64,000 nt of DNA from Haloferax mucosum ATCC BAA-1512 (GTDB lineage: Archaea; Halobacteriota; Halobacteria; Halobacteriales; Haloferacaceae). Positions 23,126 to 33,339 of the stretch are shown piece after piece. Made by a program: the position numbers and the translations under genes. The notes beneath the pieces are model-generated. The model saw only the letters and a list, made by a program, of their open reading frames with translations, searched no databases and had not been told where the DNA came from. The DNA is taken from the NCBI RefSeq assembly GCF_000337815.1, contig NZ_AOLN01000013.1:1-64000 (forward strand), read 5' to 3'. Position 1 is the first letter of the stretch. Each line of letters starts with the position of its first letter.

Positions 23126-24595
23126 TTATTCGCTTCCGAACATCTGGCGCATCATCGGGTGCATCTCCATGAGCTGTTCCTCTGCGATCTCCTCGTACAG
23201 TTTGTACGTGATGGAGACCGTAAGCAACAGCCCCGTCCCGGAGACAGCACCGATGGTTCCCAGCATGTTCGCCATGACGGCGAGCAGGCCGACGAGTGCG
23301 CCACCGATAACGGTCACCTGTGGGATGTACCGTTCCATGACCTTCTCGATGACCTGCGGGTTGCGTCGGAACCCAGGAATCTGCATCCCGGAGTTCTGAA
23401 TCTGTTGTGCAGTTGACTCGGGGCCCATACCCGTCGTCTCGACCCAGAACACTGCGAACACCGCGCCACCGACGATCATGAATCCGAGGTCGATGAGCAC
23501 GCGAATCGCAATGTCGAGTGGGTCGGCCGACGTGAGACCGAGGAACCACATCCAGTCAGACCGCGACTGGATGGGTGCAACGTAGTAGAACAGGCCACCT
23601 GTGACCTGTCCACTCGCGTACTGGCCGAGCCATGCGGGCATTCCCGCCCACTGGTTGTTGAGGATGCGCCCGAGGAACTGGATGTTCGCTTGCAGGGCGC
23701 GGACGAGGATCATCGGCAGGACACTCGCGTAGATGAGTTTGACCGGGAAGCGACCGCGAGCCCCCTTCACACGAGCGTGCGAGAGGGGAATCTCGACGCG
23801 GACGCTTTCGGCGTACACGACGATACCGAAGATGAGTAGCGTCGTGACGAGCGCGAGCAGTTGTCCCTGGCCGAGGAAGAGGGTCGAAAGCAGGTCGTCC
23901 GGCGCGGACGGCAGGCTCACGGCACCAGTTGCGATGCCGATCCACGTCGGGAAGAGGCCCGACGCACCGCCGAGTCCCTGCCAGCTGAACAGCCCACCGA
24001 CGAGCTGCTGGCTGACACCGGCGATGATGAACAGTCCAACACCGGAGCCGACGCCCCACTTGCTGACGATCTCGTCCATGAACAGGATGAGGACACCACC
24101 GACGGCGATTTGCGCGAAGATGAGACTCTTCACGCCGACCGTACCGATGCCGAGCGAAGACGCTACGGCTTGGTCGGCCGGCAGGAAACCGCCAGCGAAC
24201 ACCATCGGCAGGCCCGTCAGGACAATCATGACCCCGACGAGCAACTTCTGTAGGCCCTGATAGAGGACCTGATCGCGCGGGTTGTTGTCCGTGTCGAGCC
24301 CGAGCAGGTCAGCACCGCCAAGCAGTTGTAGGACGATGCTCGCCGTGACGATTGGGCCGATACCCAGTTGGAGCACCGAGCCCTGCTGTCCGGCCAAGAT
24401 GGACCGGAACTGACCGAAGAGGTCGTTCGCGGTCCCCGTTTCGAGACCGAACAGCGTCACGTTCGTCAGGAAGAAGTACAGAACGAGGATGCCACCCGTC
24501 CACCCGAGCTTCCGGCGGAACGGTACGTGTCCCTCCGGACGGGCGACTGCGGGCATCCGCGCCAGCACTGGTTCGGCGGCGTCCTTCCATCCCAT
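23126..24595 (-). CDS. secY: Preprotein translocase subunit SecY
   Basis: 489 residues with ten hydrophobic helices, the pore subunit of the Sec61/SecYEG translocon in the cytoplasmic membrane. The N-terminal amphipathic part with VPFRRKLGWTGGILVLYFFLTN, the plug region after TM1, and the cytoplasmic loop with IPLSHARVKGARGRFPVKLIYASVLPM are typical of archaeal SecY. It is the last gene of the r-protein operon, 3 bp after the rpl15 stop, as in most archaea. A strong hairpin follows its stop. Nothing is missing. Confidence 0.97.
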   Translation of the reverse strand: MGWKDAAEPVLARMPAVARPEGHVPFRRKLGWTGGILVLYFFLTNVTLFGLETGTANDLFGQFRSILAGQQGSVLQLGIGPIVTASIVLQLLGGADLLGLDTDNNPRDQVLYQGLQKLLVGVMIVLTGLPMVFAGGFLPADQAVASSLGIGTVGVKSLIFAQIAVGGVLILFMDEIVSKWGVGSGVGLFIIAGVSQQLVGGLFSWQGLGGASGLFPTWIGIATGAVSLPSAPDDLLSTLFLGQGQLLALVTTLLIFGIVVYAESVRVEIPLSHARVKGARGRFPVKLIYASVLPMILVRALQANIQFLGRILNNQWAGMPAWLGQYASGQVTGGLFYYVAPIQSRSDWMWFLGLTSADPLDIAIRVLIDLGFMIVGGAVFAVFWVETTGMGPESTAQQIQNSGMQIPGFRRNPQVIEKVMERYIPQVTVIGGALVGLLAVMANMLGTIGAVSGTGLLLTVSITYKLYEEIAEEQLMEMHPMMRQMFGSE

Positions 24596-24598
24596 GAT

Positions 24599-25102
24599 TT
24601 ATTCCTCGTCGTCCTCGTCAGCGTCGGCTTCGGCTTCCGCCTCTGCCTCGGCCGCTTCTTCTGCGCGTTCGGAGAGGTCGGCACTGCCGCCTGCCTCTTC
24701 GATGAGTTCGACGGCACCGGCGGTGAACGCGTCGGCGACGACGTTCAGTTCGTTGCGAACCTGTCCGCCACCAAGTACCTTCACGACGTCCGCTTCCCAG
24801 CCGTCTTCGGCGACGTCACGGGCGTCGATCGTGTACGCGTCACCGTCTTTCTCGGCGACTCCGTCAGCCGCGAGGAGCGCCGCGTCCTCGTCGAGCTTCT
24901 GAATCTTGACTTCGGCGACGGTGTCCTGCAGGGTGTCCGGTCGCTTGAAGCCGTGTTTGCCGAGTGGCTCGTAGTTGTGGAACTCGTGTTTGTCGCGTCC
25001 AGCACGGCCGCGACCGCCACGGTGACCGGCGCCACGCCGGTTCTTGTGGGTACCGCCACTGTGCGTTCGGGAGCCGCGTTGGCGTCGCTTCTTAGACGTC
25101 AT
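24599..25102 (-). CDS. rpl15: Ribosomal protein uL15
   Basis: 167 residues. The basic Gly/Arg-rich N-terminus (RGSRTHSGGTHKNRRGAGHR) is that of archaeal L15, a large-subunit protein contacting 23S rRNA. The C-terminal ~25 residues are an acidic Glu/Ala/Asp tail, a haloarchaeal salt adaptation. It overlaps the rpl30 stop by 4 bp and lies 3 bp before secY. Confidence 0.95.
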   Translation of the reverse strand: MTSKKRRQRGSRTHSGGTHKNRRGAGHRGGRGRAGRDKHEFHNYEPLGKHGFKRPDTLQDTVAEVKIQKLDEDAALLAADGVAEKDGDAYTIDARDVAEDGWEADVVKVLGGGQVRNELNVVADAFTAGAVELIEEAGGSADLSERAEEAAEAEAEAEADADEDDEE

Positions 25103-25563
25103 CGCATTGCCTCCAGGAGTTCGTCGATCTGTTCGGTCTCGTGTTTACCGAGCTGGCCACCCTCCTTGGTGACGTGCTTCTGTCCGCGGTGACCGCCACG
25201 CGGCGGGTGCAGACGGAGCACGGGAGAGACGCCTTGGTCGCGGAGCGTCGTCTCCTCATCGACGAGCGCCTGCGCGAGCGCAGTAACGTCGTCGTAGTCG
25301 GTGTTCTCGGAGACCCACTCGTCGGTGATGTCTCCGGAGCCGGATTCAGGCTCGGCGCGCGTGCGGATGAGAGTCTCGACGACATCGACACTCGGCGTGC
25401 CGTGTGCGACGAAGTCGTTGACCTTCGTGATCATTCCGCGGTAGGCGTCGGTTTCCGGCACGAACGTCGCGTGGTTCACGCGGTGGATGTTGAGCATCGT
25501 CAGCGTGTCCTGGATGTCCTGTGAGATGTTTACCTCACCGCGAATCTGTACGATAGCCTGCAT
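25099..25563 (-). CDS. rpl30: Ribosomal protein uL30
   Basis: 154 residues, the archaeal/eukaryotic L30 (L7) length rather than the ~60 of bacteria. It begins [21 protein letters not shown] and has the conserved LNIHRVNHATFVP. Starts on the last base of the rps5 stop region and overlaps rpl15 by 4 bp, indicating tight coupling in the spc-type part of the operon. Confidence 0.95.
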   Translation of the reverse strand: MQAIVQIRGEVNISQDIQDTLTMLNIHRVNHATFVPETDAYRGMITKVNDFVAHGTPSVDVVETLIRTRAEPESGSGDITDEWVSENTDYDDVTALAQALVDEETTLRDQGVSPVLRLHPPRGGHRGQKHVTKEGGQLGKHETEQIDELLEAMR

Positions 25564-26207
25564 TATTCGCGCACCTCCTGTCGAATCTCACGAGCGCGTC
25601 GCGGCGTCCGGGACTGCGACGCGTTCTTGAGCGCGTTGTAGGTCGCTTTTGCGAGGTTGACCGTCGTTCGCGTGTTCCCGTCACTCTTGGTCCAGGCGTC
25701 CTGGACACCGGCGAGTTCGAGGATGTTGCGAACGGTCTCTGCGGCCGCGAGGCCGAGACCCTGCGGGGCGGGGATGATACGGACCGTCACGGAGCCGGCC
25801 TTCCCCTCTGCTTTGCGCGAGAGGGAGTTGAGGCCGCCTGCGCGGTCTTCCCACGAACCCGAGCCGCGGTCTACCTTGATAATGTTCAGTTTCGCCACCT
25901 CGATGGCTTTCTGGATGGCACCGCCGACCTGATCGTCGCGGGCCTCAGCGTAGCCGAGGTAGCCGTCACGGTTCCCGACTGCGACGACACACCGGAACTT
26001 CACCCGGCGGCCGGAGTCGGTCATGCGCTGAACCATGTTGATGTCGAGCACTTCGTCGTCCATCCCCGGAAGGAGTTGGTCGACGATTTGGGGCTCCTTG
26101 AGCGGAAGCCCGGTCTCGAGCGCGTGGTCCATCGACGTGACGTCGCCGTTCTGCACCATGCGGCCGAGCCGCGTTCGCGGCTCCCAGCCGTTGTTATCTC
26201 TGCTCAT
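25563..26207 (-). CDS. rps5: Ribosomal protein uS5
   Basis: 214 residues. The double-stranded-RNA-binding S5 domain ([20 protein letters not shown]) and the C-terminal domain ([20 protein letters not shown]) are both complete. Part of the small-subunit decoding region. It overlaps rpl18 by 4 bp. Confidence 0.96.
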   Translation of the reverse strand: MSRDNNGWEPRTRLGRMVQNGDVTSMDHALETGLPLKEPQIVDQLLPGMDDEVLDINMVQRMTDSGRRVKFRCVVAVGNRDGYLGYAEARDDQVGGAIQKAIEVAKLNIIKVDRGSGSWEDRAGGLNSLSRKAEGKAGSVTVRIIPAPQGLGLAAAETVRNILELAGVQDAWTKSDGNTRTTVNLAKATYNALKNASQSRTPRRAREIRQEVRE

Positions 26208-26758
26208 TCGTCCTCCTGAAGGTTCCCGAGCACTTCATCGAAGTGGTCGGGGAGGTTCGTGGCATCGAAGTCTCCACTGTAGAGCGGCTCGTCGAGCTGC
26301 TCTGCGTACTCGGCGATGTGGACACCGCGGTTGCGGTCCCAGTCAGCGAGTACTGCGTCGTTGTGGGGGATTTCGAGGCCAGCGTCGATAGCACCCTCCT
26401 GCACCGCGAAGACCTTGTTTCCGGGCGTGGCCGTGTTGAGGCCGATGTCGAGGACCGCTTCCTCGACGCCGGCGGCCAGCGCGCGGATACCTGCCAGATA
26501 CCCCGTTAGGTACGCGCTCGGGAGGTTGCCCGTTGGGGCTTCCCAGCCGTACTCGGCGAGGTCGGCAGAGGTCGCTGCAGCGTGGGTCTCGTCGCCCTGC
26601 GGGCCCGGAGTGACCAGCTGCGCCCTGACGTGCTTGTTGCTCACGCGAGCAACAAGGCGGGGCTTGCCCGATTTCAGCAGGCGCAACCTTTGATGGTAGT
26701 CCGTCCGGACTTCGCGGCGACGCCGCATCGGAACCTTGTATCGTGGTCCGGTCGCCAT
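26204..26758 (-). CDS. rpl18: Ribosomal protein uL18
   Basis: 184 residues; binds 5S rRNA together with L5. The N-terminal [20 protein letters not shown] is the archaeal L18 signature. The C-terminal acidic extension is characteristic of archaea. The start abuts the rpl19e stop by one base. Confidence 0.95.
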   Translation of the reverse strand: MATGPRYKVPMRRRREVRTDYHQRLRLLKSGKPRLVARVSNKHVRAQLVTPGPQGDETHAAATSADLAEYGWEAPTGNLPSAYLTGYLAGIRALAAGVEEAVLDIGLNTATPGNKVFAVQEGAIDAGLEIPHNDAVLADWDRNRGVHIAEYAEQLDEPLYSGDFDATNLPDHFDEVLGNLQEDE

Positions 26759-27213
26759 TATTGAATCTCCACCTGGTAGTTGTTCTGGATGTATGCTTCA
26801 AGCCGGTCCACGCTGTCGAATTCGCCACCGGACGCCTTGTTGTAGATCGCTCGGTACTGGGTACGGTCGAGCGTACCTTCGTCCCGAAGCTCCTTCAGGC
26901 GACGGCGCTGGGCGCGGATTCGGCTGACCCATGCGTCTTTCTTGTTCTGTCGAGCGCCGGAACGACCCTTGCGGGAGCCGGCACCCTTGCGGTGACCGTA
27001 GGAACGCTTGGCGGCGCGCTCGCGTGCGCGACCTTTGGAGTTGCCCTTTGCGTCCTTGGCGCGAATCGTGCCCTCGTCAACGAGTTCACGGATGTCTTCG
27101 CGCGTGATGGCCTCCGCGATGTCGGACTGTGCGTCGGGGTCGAACCAAACGCGGCTCTTGCCAACGTCGAGGACGTCGGCGGCCATTCGCTTCTGTGCTT
27201 TCAGGTCCGTCAT
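26758..27213 (-). CDS. rpl19e: Ribosomal protein eL19
   Basis: 151 residues, an archaeal/eukaryotic-specific large-subunit protein. Recognised by DLKAQKRMAADVLDVGKSRV at the start, the strongly basic middle (RAKRSYGHRKGAGSRKGRSG) and the long C-terminal helix with ELRDEGTLDRTQYRAIYNKA. It starts one base inside the rpl32e end. Confidence 0.96.
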   Translation of the reverse strand: MTDLKAQKRMAADVLDVGKSRVWFDPDAQSDIAEAITREDIRELVDEGTIRAKDAKGNSKGRARERAAKRSYGHRKGAGSRKGRSGARQNKKDAWVSRIRAQRRRLKELRDEGTLDRTQYRAIYNKASGGEFDSVDRLEAYIQNNYQVEIQ

Positions 27214-27917
27214 CAGTTATCCACCTCGACTTCGACGTAGGTGGGGTTGAGAACGCGAATCTCGCGGTCCTCGCACACTTCCTCGATGCGCTCGCGCTTG
27301 CGCGCGCCGACCGAGGAGCCGATACGAACTGCCTGCGTGTCACCGTCGATGCCTTCGAGGTCGTCCGTGTTGAACACGCGGATTTCCTCGAAGCCGGACG
27401 GGTGCAGGTCTCGGGCGGCCTTCGGCGTGCGGTAACCCGCTTCGACCTTCGGGCCCTTGCCCTTGATACCGCGACGTTGCTTGGACAGGCCACCACGAGG
27501 GCGACGCCACGACGTGGGCGTGCGCTTTTTCTTGTGGTAGTCCTGTCGGTTGAATTGCGGCTTGCCTTCGCGGCGCTTCTGCGCCAGGGCTTCCGCAGTT
27601 TCGTCGTCGAGCTGGGGCTTCTTGTCCGCGTGACCGCGGGGTCGAAGCTCCGTTTCGACGTCTTCTTCTGGCTCTTCTTCTGGGGCTTCAGACTCGTCTT
27701 CGACTTCGGCCTCAGCCTCTTCGGAGACTTCGAGACCACCGACGTCGGCTTTGATACGCGCGGCGAGCGCGTTGCCGATGCCGTCAACCTCGGCCAGTTC
27801 GGACTGGCTCGCGGCCTGCACGTCGTCGACGCTCTCGAAGCCTGCGTCACGGAGCGCGTCGGCCTTCGATGGGCCGACACCGCTGATGTCTTCGAGTTCG
27901 CTGATTTCTTCCGACAT
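27213..27917 (-). CDS. rpl32e: Ribosomal protein eL32 with N-terminal helix-hairpin-helix extension
   Basis: 234 residues, nearly twice the length of eL32 in other lineages. Residues ~1-60 form two helix-hairpin-helix units ([37 protein letters not shown]), followed by an acidic linker of ~40 residues. The eL32 domain starts around residue 100 ([20 protein letters not shown]) and is complete. The HhH extension is known from haloarchaeal eL32; its role is unclear, probably extra rRNA contact. Overlaps both neighbours by one base. Confidence 0.94.
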   Translation of the reverse strand: MSEEISELEDISGVGPSKADALRDAGFESVDDVQAASQSELAEVDGIGNALAARIKADVGGLEVSEEAEAEVEDESEAPEEEPEEDVETELRPRGHADKKPQLDDETAEALAQKRREGKPQFNRQDYHKKKRTPTSWRRPRGGLSKQRRGIKGKGPKVEAGYRTPKAARDLHPSGFEEIRVFNTDDLEGIDGDTQAVRIGSSVGARKRERIEEVCEDREIRVLNPTYVEVEVDN

Positions 27918-28453
27918 TAGGCATCACCGGTTTCCGGTTTCTGGGTGATGTACACGCCGTCTGTGAACACGCGAGTGTCCTTGTCCTTGACGCGAGTGAG
28001 TTGTTCGATGTCGGCGGCGGTCTGCCCGACGTCTTCTTTGTCGGGACCCGTGAGGGTGACCGATTCGCCGTCTACCTGTACGTCTGTGTCGCCGCGAATT
28101 TCCGTTCGTCGCGGAGACTTCTCGCCGAGGAAGTTCTTGATGACGACATCGTCGCCTTCGACGTTCACTTGCATCGGGAAGTGAGCGTAGTGAACTTCCA
28201 TCTGGTACTCCCATCCGTTAGTGACACCGTGAAGCATGTTGTTCACGTGGCTCTCGAAGGTACCGATCGTCGCGTTGGTCTTCGCGTTTTCGACATCGCT
28301 TTCGATGACGATAGCGCTGTCTTCGACGGAGACCGAGACGTTCGGGTACCAGAGGCGCTTGGTGACACTTCCGCTGGAGCCCTCGATGGTAAGTTCGAGA
28401 TTTTTGACCTCGGCGGATACCTCGTCCGGGATTTCGATTTCTATTCGGCTCAT
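27917..28453 (-). CDS. rpl6: Ribosomal protein uL6
   Basis: 178 residues from ATG 28453 ([12 protein letters not shown]), chosen because it lies 4 bp after the rps8 stop; an upstream in-frame ATG would run into rps8. Two L6 repeats are visible, the second ending [15 protein letters not shown]. Binds 23S rRNA near the sarcin-ricin loop. Confidence 0.95.
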   Translation of the reverse strand: MSRIEIEIPDEVSAEVKNLELTIEGSSGSVTKRLWYPNVSVSVEDSAIVIESDVENAKTNATIGTFESHVNNMLHGVTNGWEYQMEVHYAHFPMQVNVEGDDVVIKNFLGEKSPRRTEIRGDTDVQVDGESVTLTGPDKEDVGQTAADIEQLTRVKDKDTRVFTDGVYITQKPETGDA

Positions 28454-28457
28454 TGTT

Positions 28458-28850
28458 CTAGTAGACGTAGGCGATGATCTGGCCACCGATGCCCTCTTCG
28501 CGGGCCTCGTAGTGGCTCATGACGCCGTGGCTCGTTGTGACGATGAGCGCACCGTAGTCACGGGCGGGAAGGAAACGCTTCTCCCATTTCTCGAAGTCGT
28601 CAGCGCCGGCGGAATACCGCGGCTTGACGGCGCCACAATCGTTGATTGCGCCTTTCAGTTCAACCTCGAACAGACCGGCTTTACCGTCATCGACGAACTC
28701 GAAGCCGTCGATGTACCCGCGGTCGTAGAAGACCTCGAGGACGGAGCCGATGATGTTGGAGGCGGGCTGGATCTCGTGGGACAGGTGTCCGACGCTCTCG
28801 GCGTTATCCACACCGGAAAGCGCGCTACTGAGTGGGTCGTTGTCAGCCAT
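28458..28850 (-). CDS. rps8: Ribosomal protein uS8
   Basis: 130 residues from ATG 28850 (MADNDPLSS), the standard archaeal S8 length; the longer frame overlaps rps14. The C-terminal [18 protein letters not shown], with the S8 STSxG-type motif, is conserved. Primary 16S rRNA binder. It starts 2 bp after the rps14 stop. Confidence 0.96.
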   Translation of the reverse strand: MADNDPLSSALSGVDNAESVGHLSHEIQPASNIIGSVLEVFYDRGYIDGFEFVDDGKAGLFEVELKGAINDCGAVKPRYSAGADDFEKWEKRFLPARDYGALIVTTSHGVMSHYEAREEGIGGQIIAYVY

Positions 28851-28852
28851 TC

Positions 28853-29029
28853 TTATCGGTACTTCTTGAATCCCATCTCGCGGGCGATCTCTCGGAAGCA
28901 CTGGCGGCACAGGTTGATGTCGTACTTGCCGACAAGTCCCTGTTTCCGACCGCAGCGTCGGCACTCGTTCTCCTGGCCGGTGCGGCGGGATGCGTGCTCG
29001 CCCGTCTGTTCTGTTTCGCTATCGCTCAT
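28853..29029 (-). CDS. rps14: Ribosomal protein uS14 (zinc-binding type)
   Basis: 58 residues, ATG 29029 to TAA 28853-28855, too short to show as a long frame. The zinc-binding pattern CRRCGRK - x - CRQCFREIA and the terminal MGFKKYR identify archaeal S14. The N-terminal ~20 residues are an acidic extension. It overlaps the rpl5 stop by 4 bp and fills exactly the gap between rpl5 and rps8. Confidence 0.95.
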   Translation of the reverse strand: MSDSETEQTGEHASRRTGQENECRRCGRKQGLVGKYDINLCRQCFREIAREMGFKKYR

Positions 29030-29544
29030 TCTTCAACCTCCACGTCGAACGTGGATTCGATGAACGCGACGGCGTCCTCGACCGTCATCCGGTGGGACGA
29101 CGGAATCTGTCGGGAACGCTTGTCGCGCTTTTTCACACGGTAGCCGGGGCGGACGAGGTTGACCGTCACGTCCAGTCCGTAGATACCGATCTGCGGGTCG
29201 TACTCCTGGCTCGGGAACTCGGTGTGTTCTTCGACGCCGAAGCCGAAGTTACCAGTCTCGTCGAACGACGAGGGCGAGAGGTCCGCGATTGGGAGTGCGG
29301 TTTCGAGGAACTCGACGGCATTGTCACCGCGGAGGGTGACCTTCGCGCCGACGGGTTCGCCGCGACGGACGCCGAAGTCCTGCGAAGCACGGCCGGAGAT
29401 CGTACGAACGCTCTCCTGGCCGGTGATCTCTTCGAGGATGTCTTCGGCTTTTGCGAGTTCTCGACCACCTTCGCCGACGCCCATGTGGACGACGACCTTC
29501 TCGATGCGCGGGTCGCGCATCTCGTGGAATTCAGCCTCGCTCAT
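29026..29544 (-). CDS. rpl5: Ribosomal protein uL5
   Basis: 172 residues. The start [20 protein letters not shown] and the core [23 protein letters not shown] (shown only in part) are typical of archaeal L5, which binds 5S rRNA and the P-site tRNA. Overlaps rps4e and rps14 by 4 bp on each side. Confidence 0.96.
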   Translation of the reverse strand: MSEAEFHEMRDPRIEKVVVHMGVGEGGRELAKAEDILEEITGQESVRTISGRASQDFGVRRGEPVGAKVTLRGDNAVEFLETALPIADLSPSSFDETGNFGFGVEEHTEFPSQEYDPQIGIYGLDVTVNLVRPGYRVKKRDKRSRQIPSSHRMTVEDAVAFIESTFDVEVEE

Positions 29545-30242
29545 TCGTCATCACCCGTGAAGTTCTCGTCGCTGACGACGACGTACTGTTCGACGGTCTC
29601 GAACTCGCCGTCCTCGGTTTCGACGACGACGGAGTTGTTTCCGCTTCCAGGCGTGACGATAATTTCGGAGATTTCTCCGATTTCGCCTGCGTGACTGCCG
29701 TCAACGGCGGTCACGAGTGCGCCTTCCTCGTAGGGGAAGTGAGCGACGATTTCCTTCGTCTCGTTGTCAACGACGATGGAGTCCTTGCCGCTGTACTCCG
29801 ATGCGTCTTCGACGACGAGCGTGGAACCGTCGTGCAGTGTCAGCTGGAAGTTTCCGCCGGAGACCTGCGTCTTGTTGACGATCTTGCCGAGACGGCTCGA
29901 TGCCGAGTCGGTGTCGATGGGGGTGAGCGCCAGACGGCCACCCTCGTCGGGGAAGACGCGGTAGTACTCCTCACGCTGGACGAACGCCAGGATGTCGAAC
30001 ATCCCGATGGGACGGCGAACGTCGGAAGCCGCGTCGCCGTTGACCAGAATGCTCTGGTGGTTCAGGGCGTACTTGGCTTCCTTCTTCGAGTCCACGTAGC
30101 CGAGCACGTCGCGCAGGACGATGAGCAGGGGGACCCCCGCTTCGCCGTGCGGACCCGCTCCGGCTTTGACCGTGAACGTGCCTGTCTTGCGCTCGACCGG
30201 CCAGGACTTCGGTACGGACAGTCGCTTCTGGTGTCGAGTCAT
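29541..30242 (-). CDS. rps4e: Ribosomal protein eS4
   Basis: 233 residues with the three domains of eS4: an S4-like RNA-binding part ([19 protein letters not shown]), the central domain ([14 protein letters not shown]) and a C-terminal KOW domain (GDEAxxxGEIGEI-like [16 protein letters not shown]). A small-subunit protein shared with eukaryotes. Overlaps rpl24 and rpl5 by 4 bp. Confidence 0.96.
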   Translation of the reverse strand: MTRHQKRLSVPKSWPVERKTGTFTVKAGAGPHGEAGVPLLIVLRDVLGYVDSKKEAKYALNHQSILVNGDAASDVRRPIGMFDILAFVQREEYYRVFPDEGGRLALTPIDTDSASSRLGKIVNKTQVSGGNFQLTLHDGSTLVVEDASEYSGKDSIVVDNETKEIVAHFPYEEGALVTAVDGSHAGEIGEISEIIVTPGSGNNSVVVETEDGEFETVEQYVVVSDENFTGDDE

Positions 30243-30595
30243 TCGTTATCCTCCTTGAGTCGGGCCTCGCGCACGTCGTCTTCGAGGTCCAGTTCCGTCA
30301 CGCGGACGTTACTGGCCTGAAGCGGGCGTGCGACCTCCTCACCGTCTGCTTTCGCCACGGTGACGTCCTCAACGAAGATGACGGCATCTGTGAGGTCAAC
30401 CTCGGTGACTTCGCCTTCTTCACCAGCGAAGTCGCCGCGGAGAACCTCGACCGTGTCGCCTGCGTTGACGCGGACGTTACGGGTGCCGTACTCCTCGCGG
30501 AGATCGGCCGACAGCGGTGCGCGGACCTGCTTTTGCCGCTCGTGGAGCGGCGCGTCGCGAATCTGAGTTCGCTGTTTGCGCGGTTGTCGAGTCAT
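30239..30595 (-). CDS. rpl24: Ribosomal protein uL24
   Basis: 118 residues from ATG 30595 ([11 protein letters not shown]); the in-frame ATG at 30604 would run into rpl14. The KOW motif [19 protein letters not shown] is plain. An initiator of large-subunit assembly. A single base separates its start from the rpl14 stop. Confidence 0.95.
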   Translation of the reverse strand: MTRQPRKQRTQIRDAPLHERQKQVRAPLSADLREEYGTRNVRVNAGDTVEVLRGDFAGEEGEVTEVDLTDAVIFVEDVTVAKADGEEVARPLQASNVRVTELDLEDDVREARLKEDNE

Positions 30596-30596
30596 A

Positions 30597-30995
30597 CTAT
30601 ACAATCATCGTAGCCGTCGATGCGATACTCCCGAAGCGCTCGGCCACTTCGCGTGCGACGGGACCCTTGATTTCGGTCCCGCGAGGCTCTTCCATCTCGT
30701 CGATGATGACGGCGGCGTTGTCCTCGAACTTCACACGCGTCCCGTCCGGCCGGCGGATGGATTTCCGCTGGCGGACGATGACGGCTTCGAGCACCTGGCG
30801 GCGCATCTCGGGGGTACCTTTGGTGACGGAAACGGTCACCTTGTCCCCGATGCCTGCCTTGGGGTGGCGGTTCTTCGTGCCGGAGTAACCCGCGACGCTG
30901 ATGATCTTGAGTTCACGAGCACCGGTGTTGTCGGCGCACGTGACCAGCGAGCCGCGAGCGACGCCCTTGGTGATGTCTGCTTTGAGCGCTTCCAT
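30597..30995 (-). CDS. rpl14: Ribosomal protein uL14
   Basis: 132 residues from ATG 30995. Characteristic [20 protein letters not shown] and the C-terminal [24 protein letters not shown] one codon upstream is in frame but not needed; the ATG shares a base with the rps17 stop (TGATG), the coupling seen elsewhere in this operon. Confidence 0.96.
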   Translation of the reverse strand: MEALKADITKGVARGSLVTCADNTGARELKIISVAGYSGTKNRHPKAGIGDKVTVSVTKGTPEMRRQVLEAVIVRQRKSIRRPDGTRVKFEDNAAVIIDEMEEPRGTEIKGPVAREVAERFGSIASTATMIV

Positions 30996-31339
30996 CACTC
31001 GTCACCTCCGATAATCTCAACAACGACGTGAGATTTCGTCTTCGAGAGGGGGCGGGTCTCTGCAATCGTTACTTCGTCACCGACAGCGACGTCGTCGAGC
31101 ACGCCCGGCACGTGTGCCGGGATGCGGGAACGTCGCTTCATGTAGCGGTCGTACTTCGGAACGAATACGTCGTACTCCCGCTCGACGATGACGGTCTTTG
31201 CCATGTCCGTCGAGACGACTGTCCCTTCCAGGGTCTGACCCCGGACAGAGAGCGAGCCGTAGAACGGACACTTCTCATAGTCGTATGCCTCCGGGTCGTC
31301 GGGTTCCGGGGGCTGTGGAACGTCAAGTCCTATCGCCAT
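30995..31339 (-). CDS. rps17: Ribosomal protein uS17
   Basis: 114 residues. The archaeal N-terminal extension ([20 protein letters not shown]) precedes the OB fold with [18 protein letters not shown]. The single Cys in DYEKCPFYG is conserved in archaeal members as I recall them. The start overlaps the end of the RNase P component gene by 10 bp. Confidence 0.96.
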   Translation of the reverse strand: MAIGLDVPQPPEPDDPEAYDYEKCPFYGSLSVRGQTLEGTVVSTDMAKTVIVEREYDVFVPKYDRYMKRRSRIPAHVPGVLDDVAVGDEVTIAETRPLSKTKSHVVVEIIGGDE

Positions 31340-31761
31340 TTCGAGTCACCTATTGTTTCGGTGCGCAGGGCGGGTCGTGAGAGCAGTTGTGCGCCATCCA
31401 CCGTAACGTAGGCCACGCCCTCGCAATTCCCAGAATGGGAAGCTGCCGATGATGAGTCGGCGTGCCGACCAGACTGACTGGCATCAAATCCGCCAGTAGT
31501 ATCTGACCGAAGTTTGGACGTGGTCCCCGACGCCTTCGTGGCATCGGCGGCTTCATCTGTACGCGGAATCTCAAATTCGAAGGTCGCCCCTCGCTTTGGC
31601 ACCTGCCGCACCCGAGAACCGTCGTCAACCATGAGCGTGTGCATCGTCTCGACGACGATGCGACCGGCTATGCCGACCAAGTCGGCGTTCGCCGCGTCTA
31701 CGACCTCCACGTGGAGGCCGTTGAGCTCGTGTCGCGTGAGGGTCTCGGGTGTGAGTGGCAT
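31330..31761 (-). CDS. rnp1: Ribonuclease P protein component 1 (Rpp29/Pop4)
   Basis: 143 residues, against ~90-100 in most archaea. Rpp29 helps RNase P RNA to trim tRNA 5' ends. The Sm-like core is present: [34 protein letters not shown], then [13 protein letters not shown]. The final strands ([19 protein letters not shown]) come after a ~45-residue insertion rich in Ser, Thr, Ala and Asp (residues ~75-118), which must loop out of the barrel. Its place between rpl29 and rps17 is conserved in archaea. Overlaps rps17 by 10 bp. Confidence 0.92.
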   Translation of the reverse strand: MPLTPETLTRHELNGLHVEVVDAANADLVGIAGRIVVETMHTLMVDDGSRVRQVPKRGATFEFEIPRTDEAADATKASGTTSKLRSDTTGGFDASQSGRHADSSSAASHSGNCEGVAYVTVDGAQLLSRPALRTETIGDSKWR

Positions 31762-31762
31762 T

Positions 31763-31975
31763 TTATTCTTCGTCGAGGTCGCCTTCTTCGCCCTGAATCG
31801 TCTTGATTCGGGCGATGGTCTTTTTCAGTTCAGAGACGCGGCCGGGGTTTTCCGGCGCGCCACCCGCGGCCTGAACGGCCTTCGCGTTGAGCAGTTCGGT
31901 CTCAAGCTCTTCGAGCTCGGCAACCCGCTCTGCGGGCGTCATGTCGCGAATCTCTTCCGTGTAGAGGATCGCCAT
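31763..31975 (-). CDS. rpl29: Ribosomal protein uL29
   Basis: 70 residues forming two long helices ([20 protein letters not shown] and [17 protein letters not shown]), the L29 hairpin near the peptide exit tunnel. Located between rps3 and rnp1 with gaps of zero and one base. Confidence 0.95.
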
Positions 31976-32875
31976 TTATTCTTCCTCCGTTTCTTCGTCG
32001 TCTTCCATCTCGGCGACGAGGTCGGCCGCCTCTTCGGCGACGTCTTCGTCGAGTTCGTCGTCTTCGACGACTTCTTCCTCGACGACTTCCTCGTCTCCGT
32101 CTTCGTCAACGACTTCCTCTTCGACTGCTTCGACGGCCGCTTCCTCGACGACTTCCTCGTCGAGTGCGTCCGTCTCATCGACTGCGTCTTCGGAGACATC
32201 CGGAATCTCTTCCGGTTCCTCTTCGAGGAGGTCTTCGACGCTTTCGGTCTCTTCTATCTGTTCGACCGCTTCGGGGTCCGCGTCTTCCTCGACTTCGAAG
32301 TCGTCGGGGAGCTTGGCACCCGGCGGGATGATCTTGACCGTGACACCGATGGTGCCGAGCTTCATGACGGCGACGCCCTGGCCTTCGTCAACGATCTCCT
32401 GGGCTGGCTCACCGTTGTGCTTGATGTAGCCGCGGTTGAACTTCTCCACGCGGGAGCGGGCACCAGTGACCTTACCGGAGAGGACGATTTCGGCACCGAG
32501 GGCACCGGCGTCCATGATACGGTCGATGGTCGTGTGACCCGCCTTACGGAAGTACCAGCCGCGTTCGAGCGCGTTGGCGAGGCGGTCGGCGACGATCCGG
32601 GCGTTGAGGTCCGGCTCATCGACTTCCTGCACGTCGATCTGCGGGTCGTCGAGGTTGAACCGCTCTTCGAGTTCGCGGGTCACCTTGCGGATGTTCTTTC
32701 CGCCCTTACCGATGACCATTCCGGGCTTTTCGGCCTTGAGCACGATTTGGGTGCCCATCGGCGTCTTGGCGACGTCCATGCCGCCGTATCCGGCGCGACC
32801 GAGTTCCTCTGCGAAGAACTCGTCGATCTGGGACCGCTGCAGTCCGTTTTCGATGAATTGGTGTTCGTCAGCCAT
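31976..32875 (-). CDS. rps3: Ribosomal protein uS3 with long acidic tail
   Basis: 299 residues. The KH domain ([20 protein letters not shown]) and the C-terminal S3 domain ([20 protein letters not shown]) end at about residue 190. The final ~105 residues are almost pure Glu/Asp/Val/Ala, much longer than in non-halophiles; this probably aids solubility in high salt. Helps form the mRNA entry channel. Starts one base inside the rpl22 end. Confidence 0.95.
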   Translation of the reverse strand: MADEHQFIENGLQRSQIDEFFAEELGRAGYGGMDVAKTPMGTQIVLKAEKPGMVIGKGGKNIRKVTRELEERFNLDDPQIDVQEVDEPDLNARIVADRLANALERGWYFRKAGHTTIDRIMDAGALGAEIVLSGKVTGARSRVEKFNRGYIKHNGEPAQEIVDEGQGVAVMKLGTIGVTVKIIPPGAKLPDDFEVEEDADPEAVEQIEETESVEDLLEEEPEEIPDVSEDAVDETDALDEEVVEEAAVEAVEEEVVDEDGDEEVVEEEVVEDDELDEDVAEEAADLVAEMEDDEETEEE

Positions 32876-33336
32876 TATTCCTCGACCTCTTCGATGATGA
32901 GTTCGACGTCACAGATTGGGGTGTTCCACGGGTCTGCCCGGCCGAAGGCGCGGGGCTTGCGACCCGGACGTTCGCCGACCTTGTGGGCGGCGACGTGCTT
33001 GATTTCCATAGCTGGGCCGTCGAATCCCTGTTCGGTCGCGTTGTTGCGGACGTTCTCGAGGAGTTCGAGGAACGCCTTGGACGCTTTCTCAGGGTATCGT
33101 CCTGCGTCCCAGCCCTCGATGTCGCTTCGGTGACCGACACCGGAGTTGTGTTGCTTGAACGGAACCGACCGCTCGCCGTCGATGACGGCTTCGAGGTACT
33201 CCTCGGCGTCGGCGACGGGCATCCCCTTGATGGCGCGGGAGATGGCCTTGCTGTGCTTGAGGCTGATGGGCCGGTCCCGGAGCATACCCTTGGCCGTTGT
33301 GTCCGGGTCGGCCTCGACGCTGTAGTTGATTCCCAT
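32875..33336 (-). CDS. rpl22: Ribosomal protein uL22
   Basis: 153 residues, archaeal type. [20 protein letters not shown] and the tunnel-lining hairpin [20 protein letters not shown] are present. It has the usual archaeal N-terminal extension. Three bases separate it from rps19. Confidence 0.95.
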   Translation of the reverse strand: MGINYSVEADPDTTAKGMLRDRPISLKHSKAISRAIKGMPVADAEEYLEAVIDGERSVPFKQHNSGVGHRSDIEGWDAGRYPEKASKAFLELLENVRNNATEQGFDGPAMEIKHVAAHKVGERPGRKPRAFGRADPWNTPICDVELIIEEVEE

Positions 33337-33339
33337 GGT

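Noticed and set aside
31514-33133. 539-codon ORF opposite rps3/rpl22/rpl29/rnp1
   Set aside because: Shadow of acidic r-protein genes: Glu/Asp codon runs read as Phe/Leu/Val-Phe-Asp strings on the other strand. No family pattern and no promoter.
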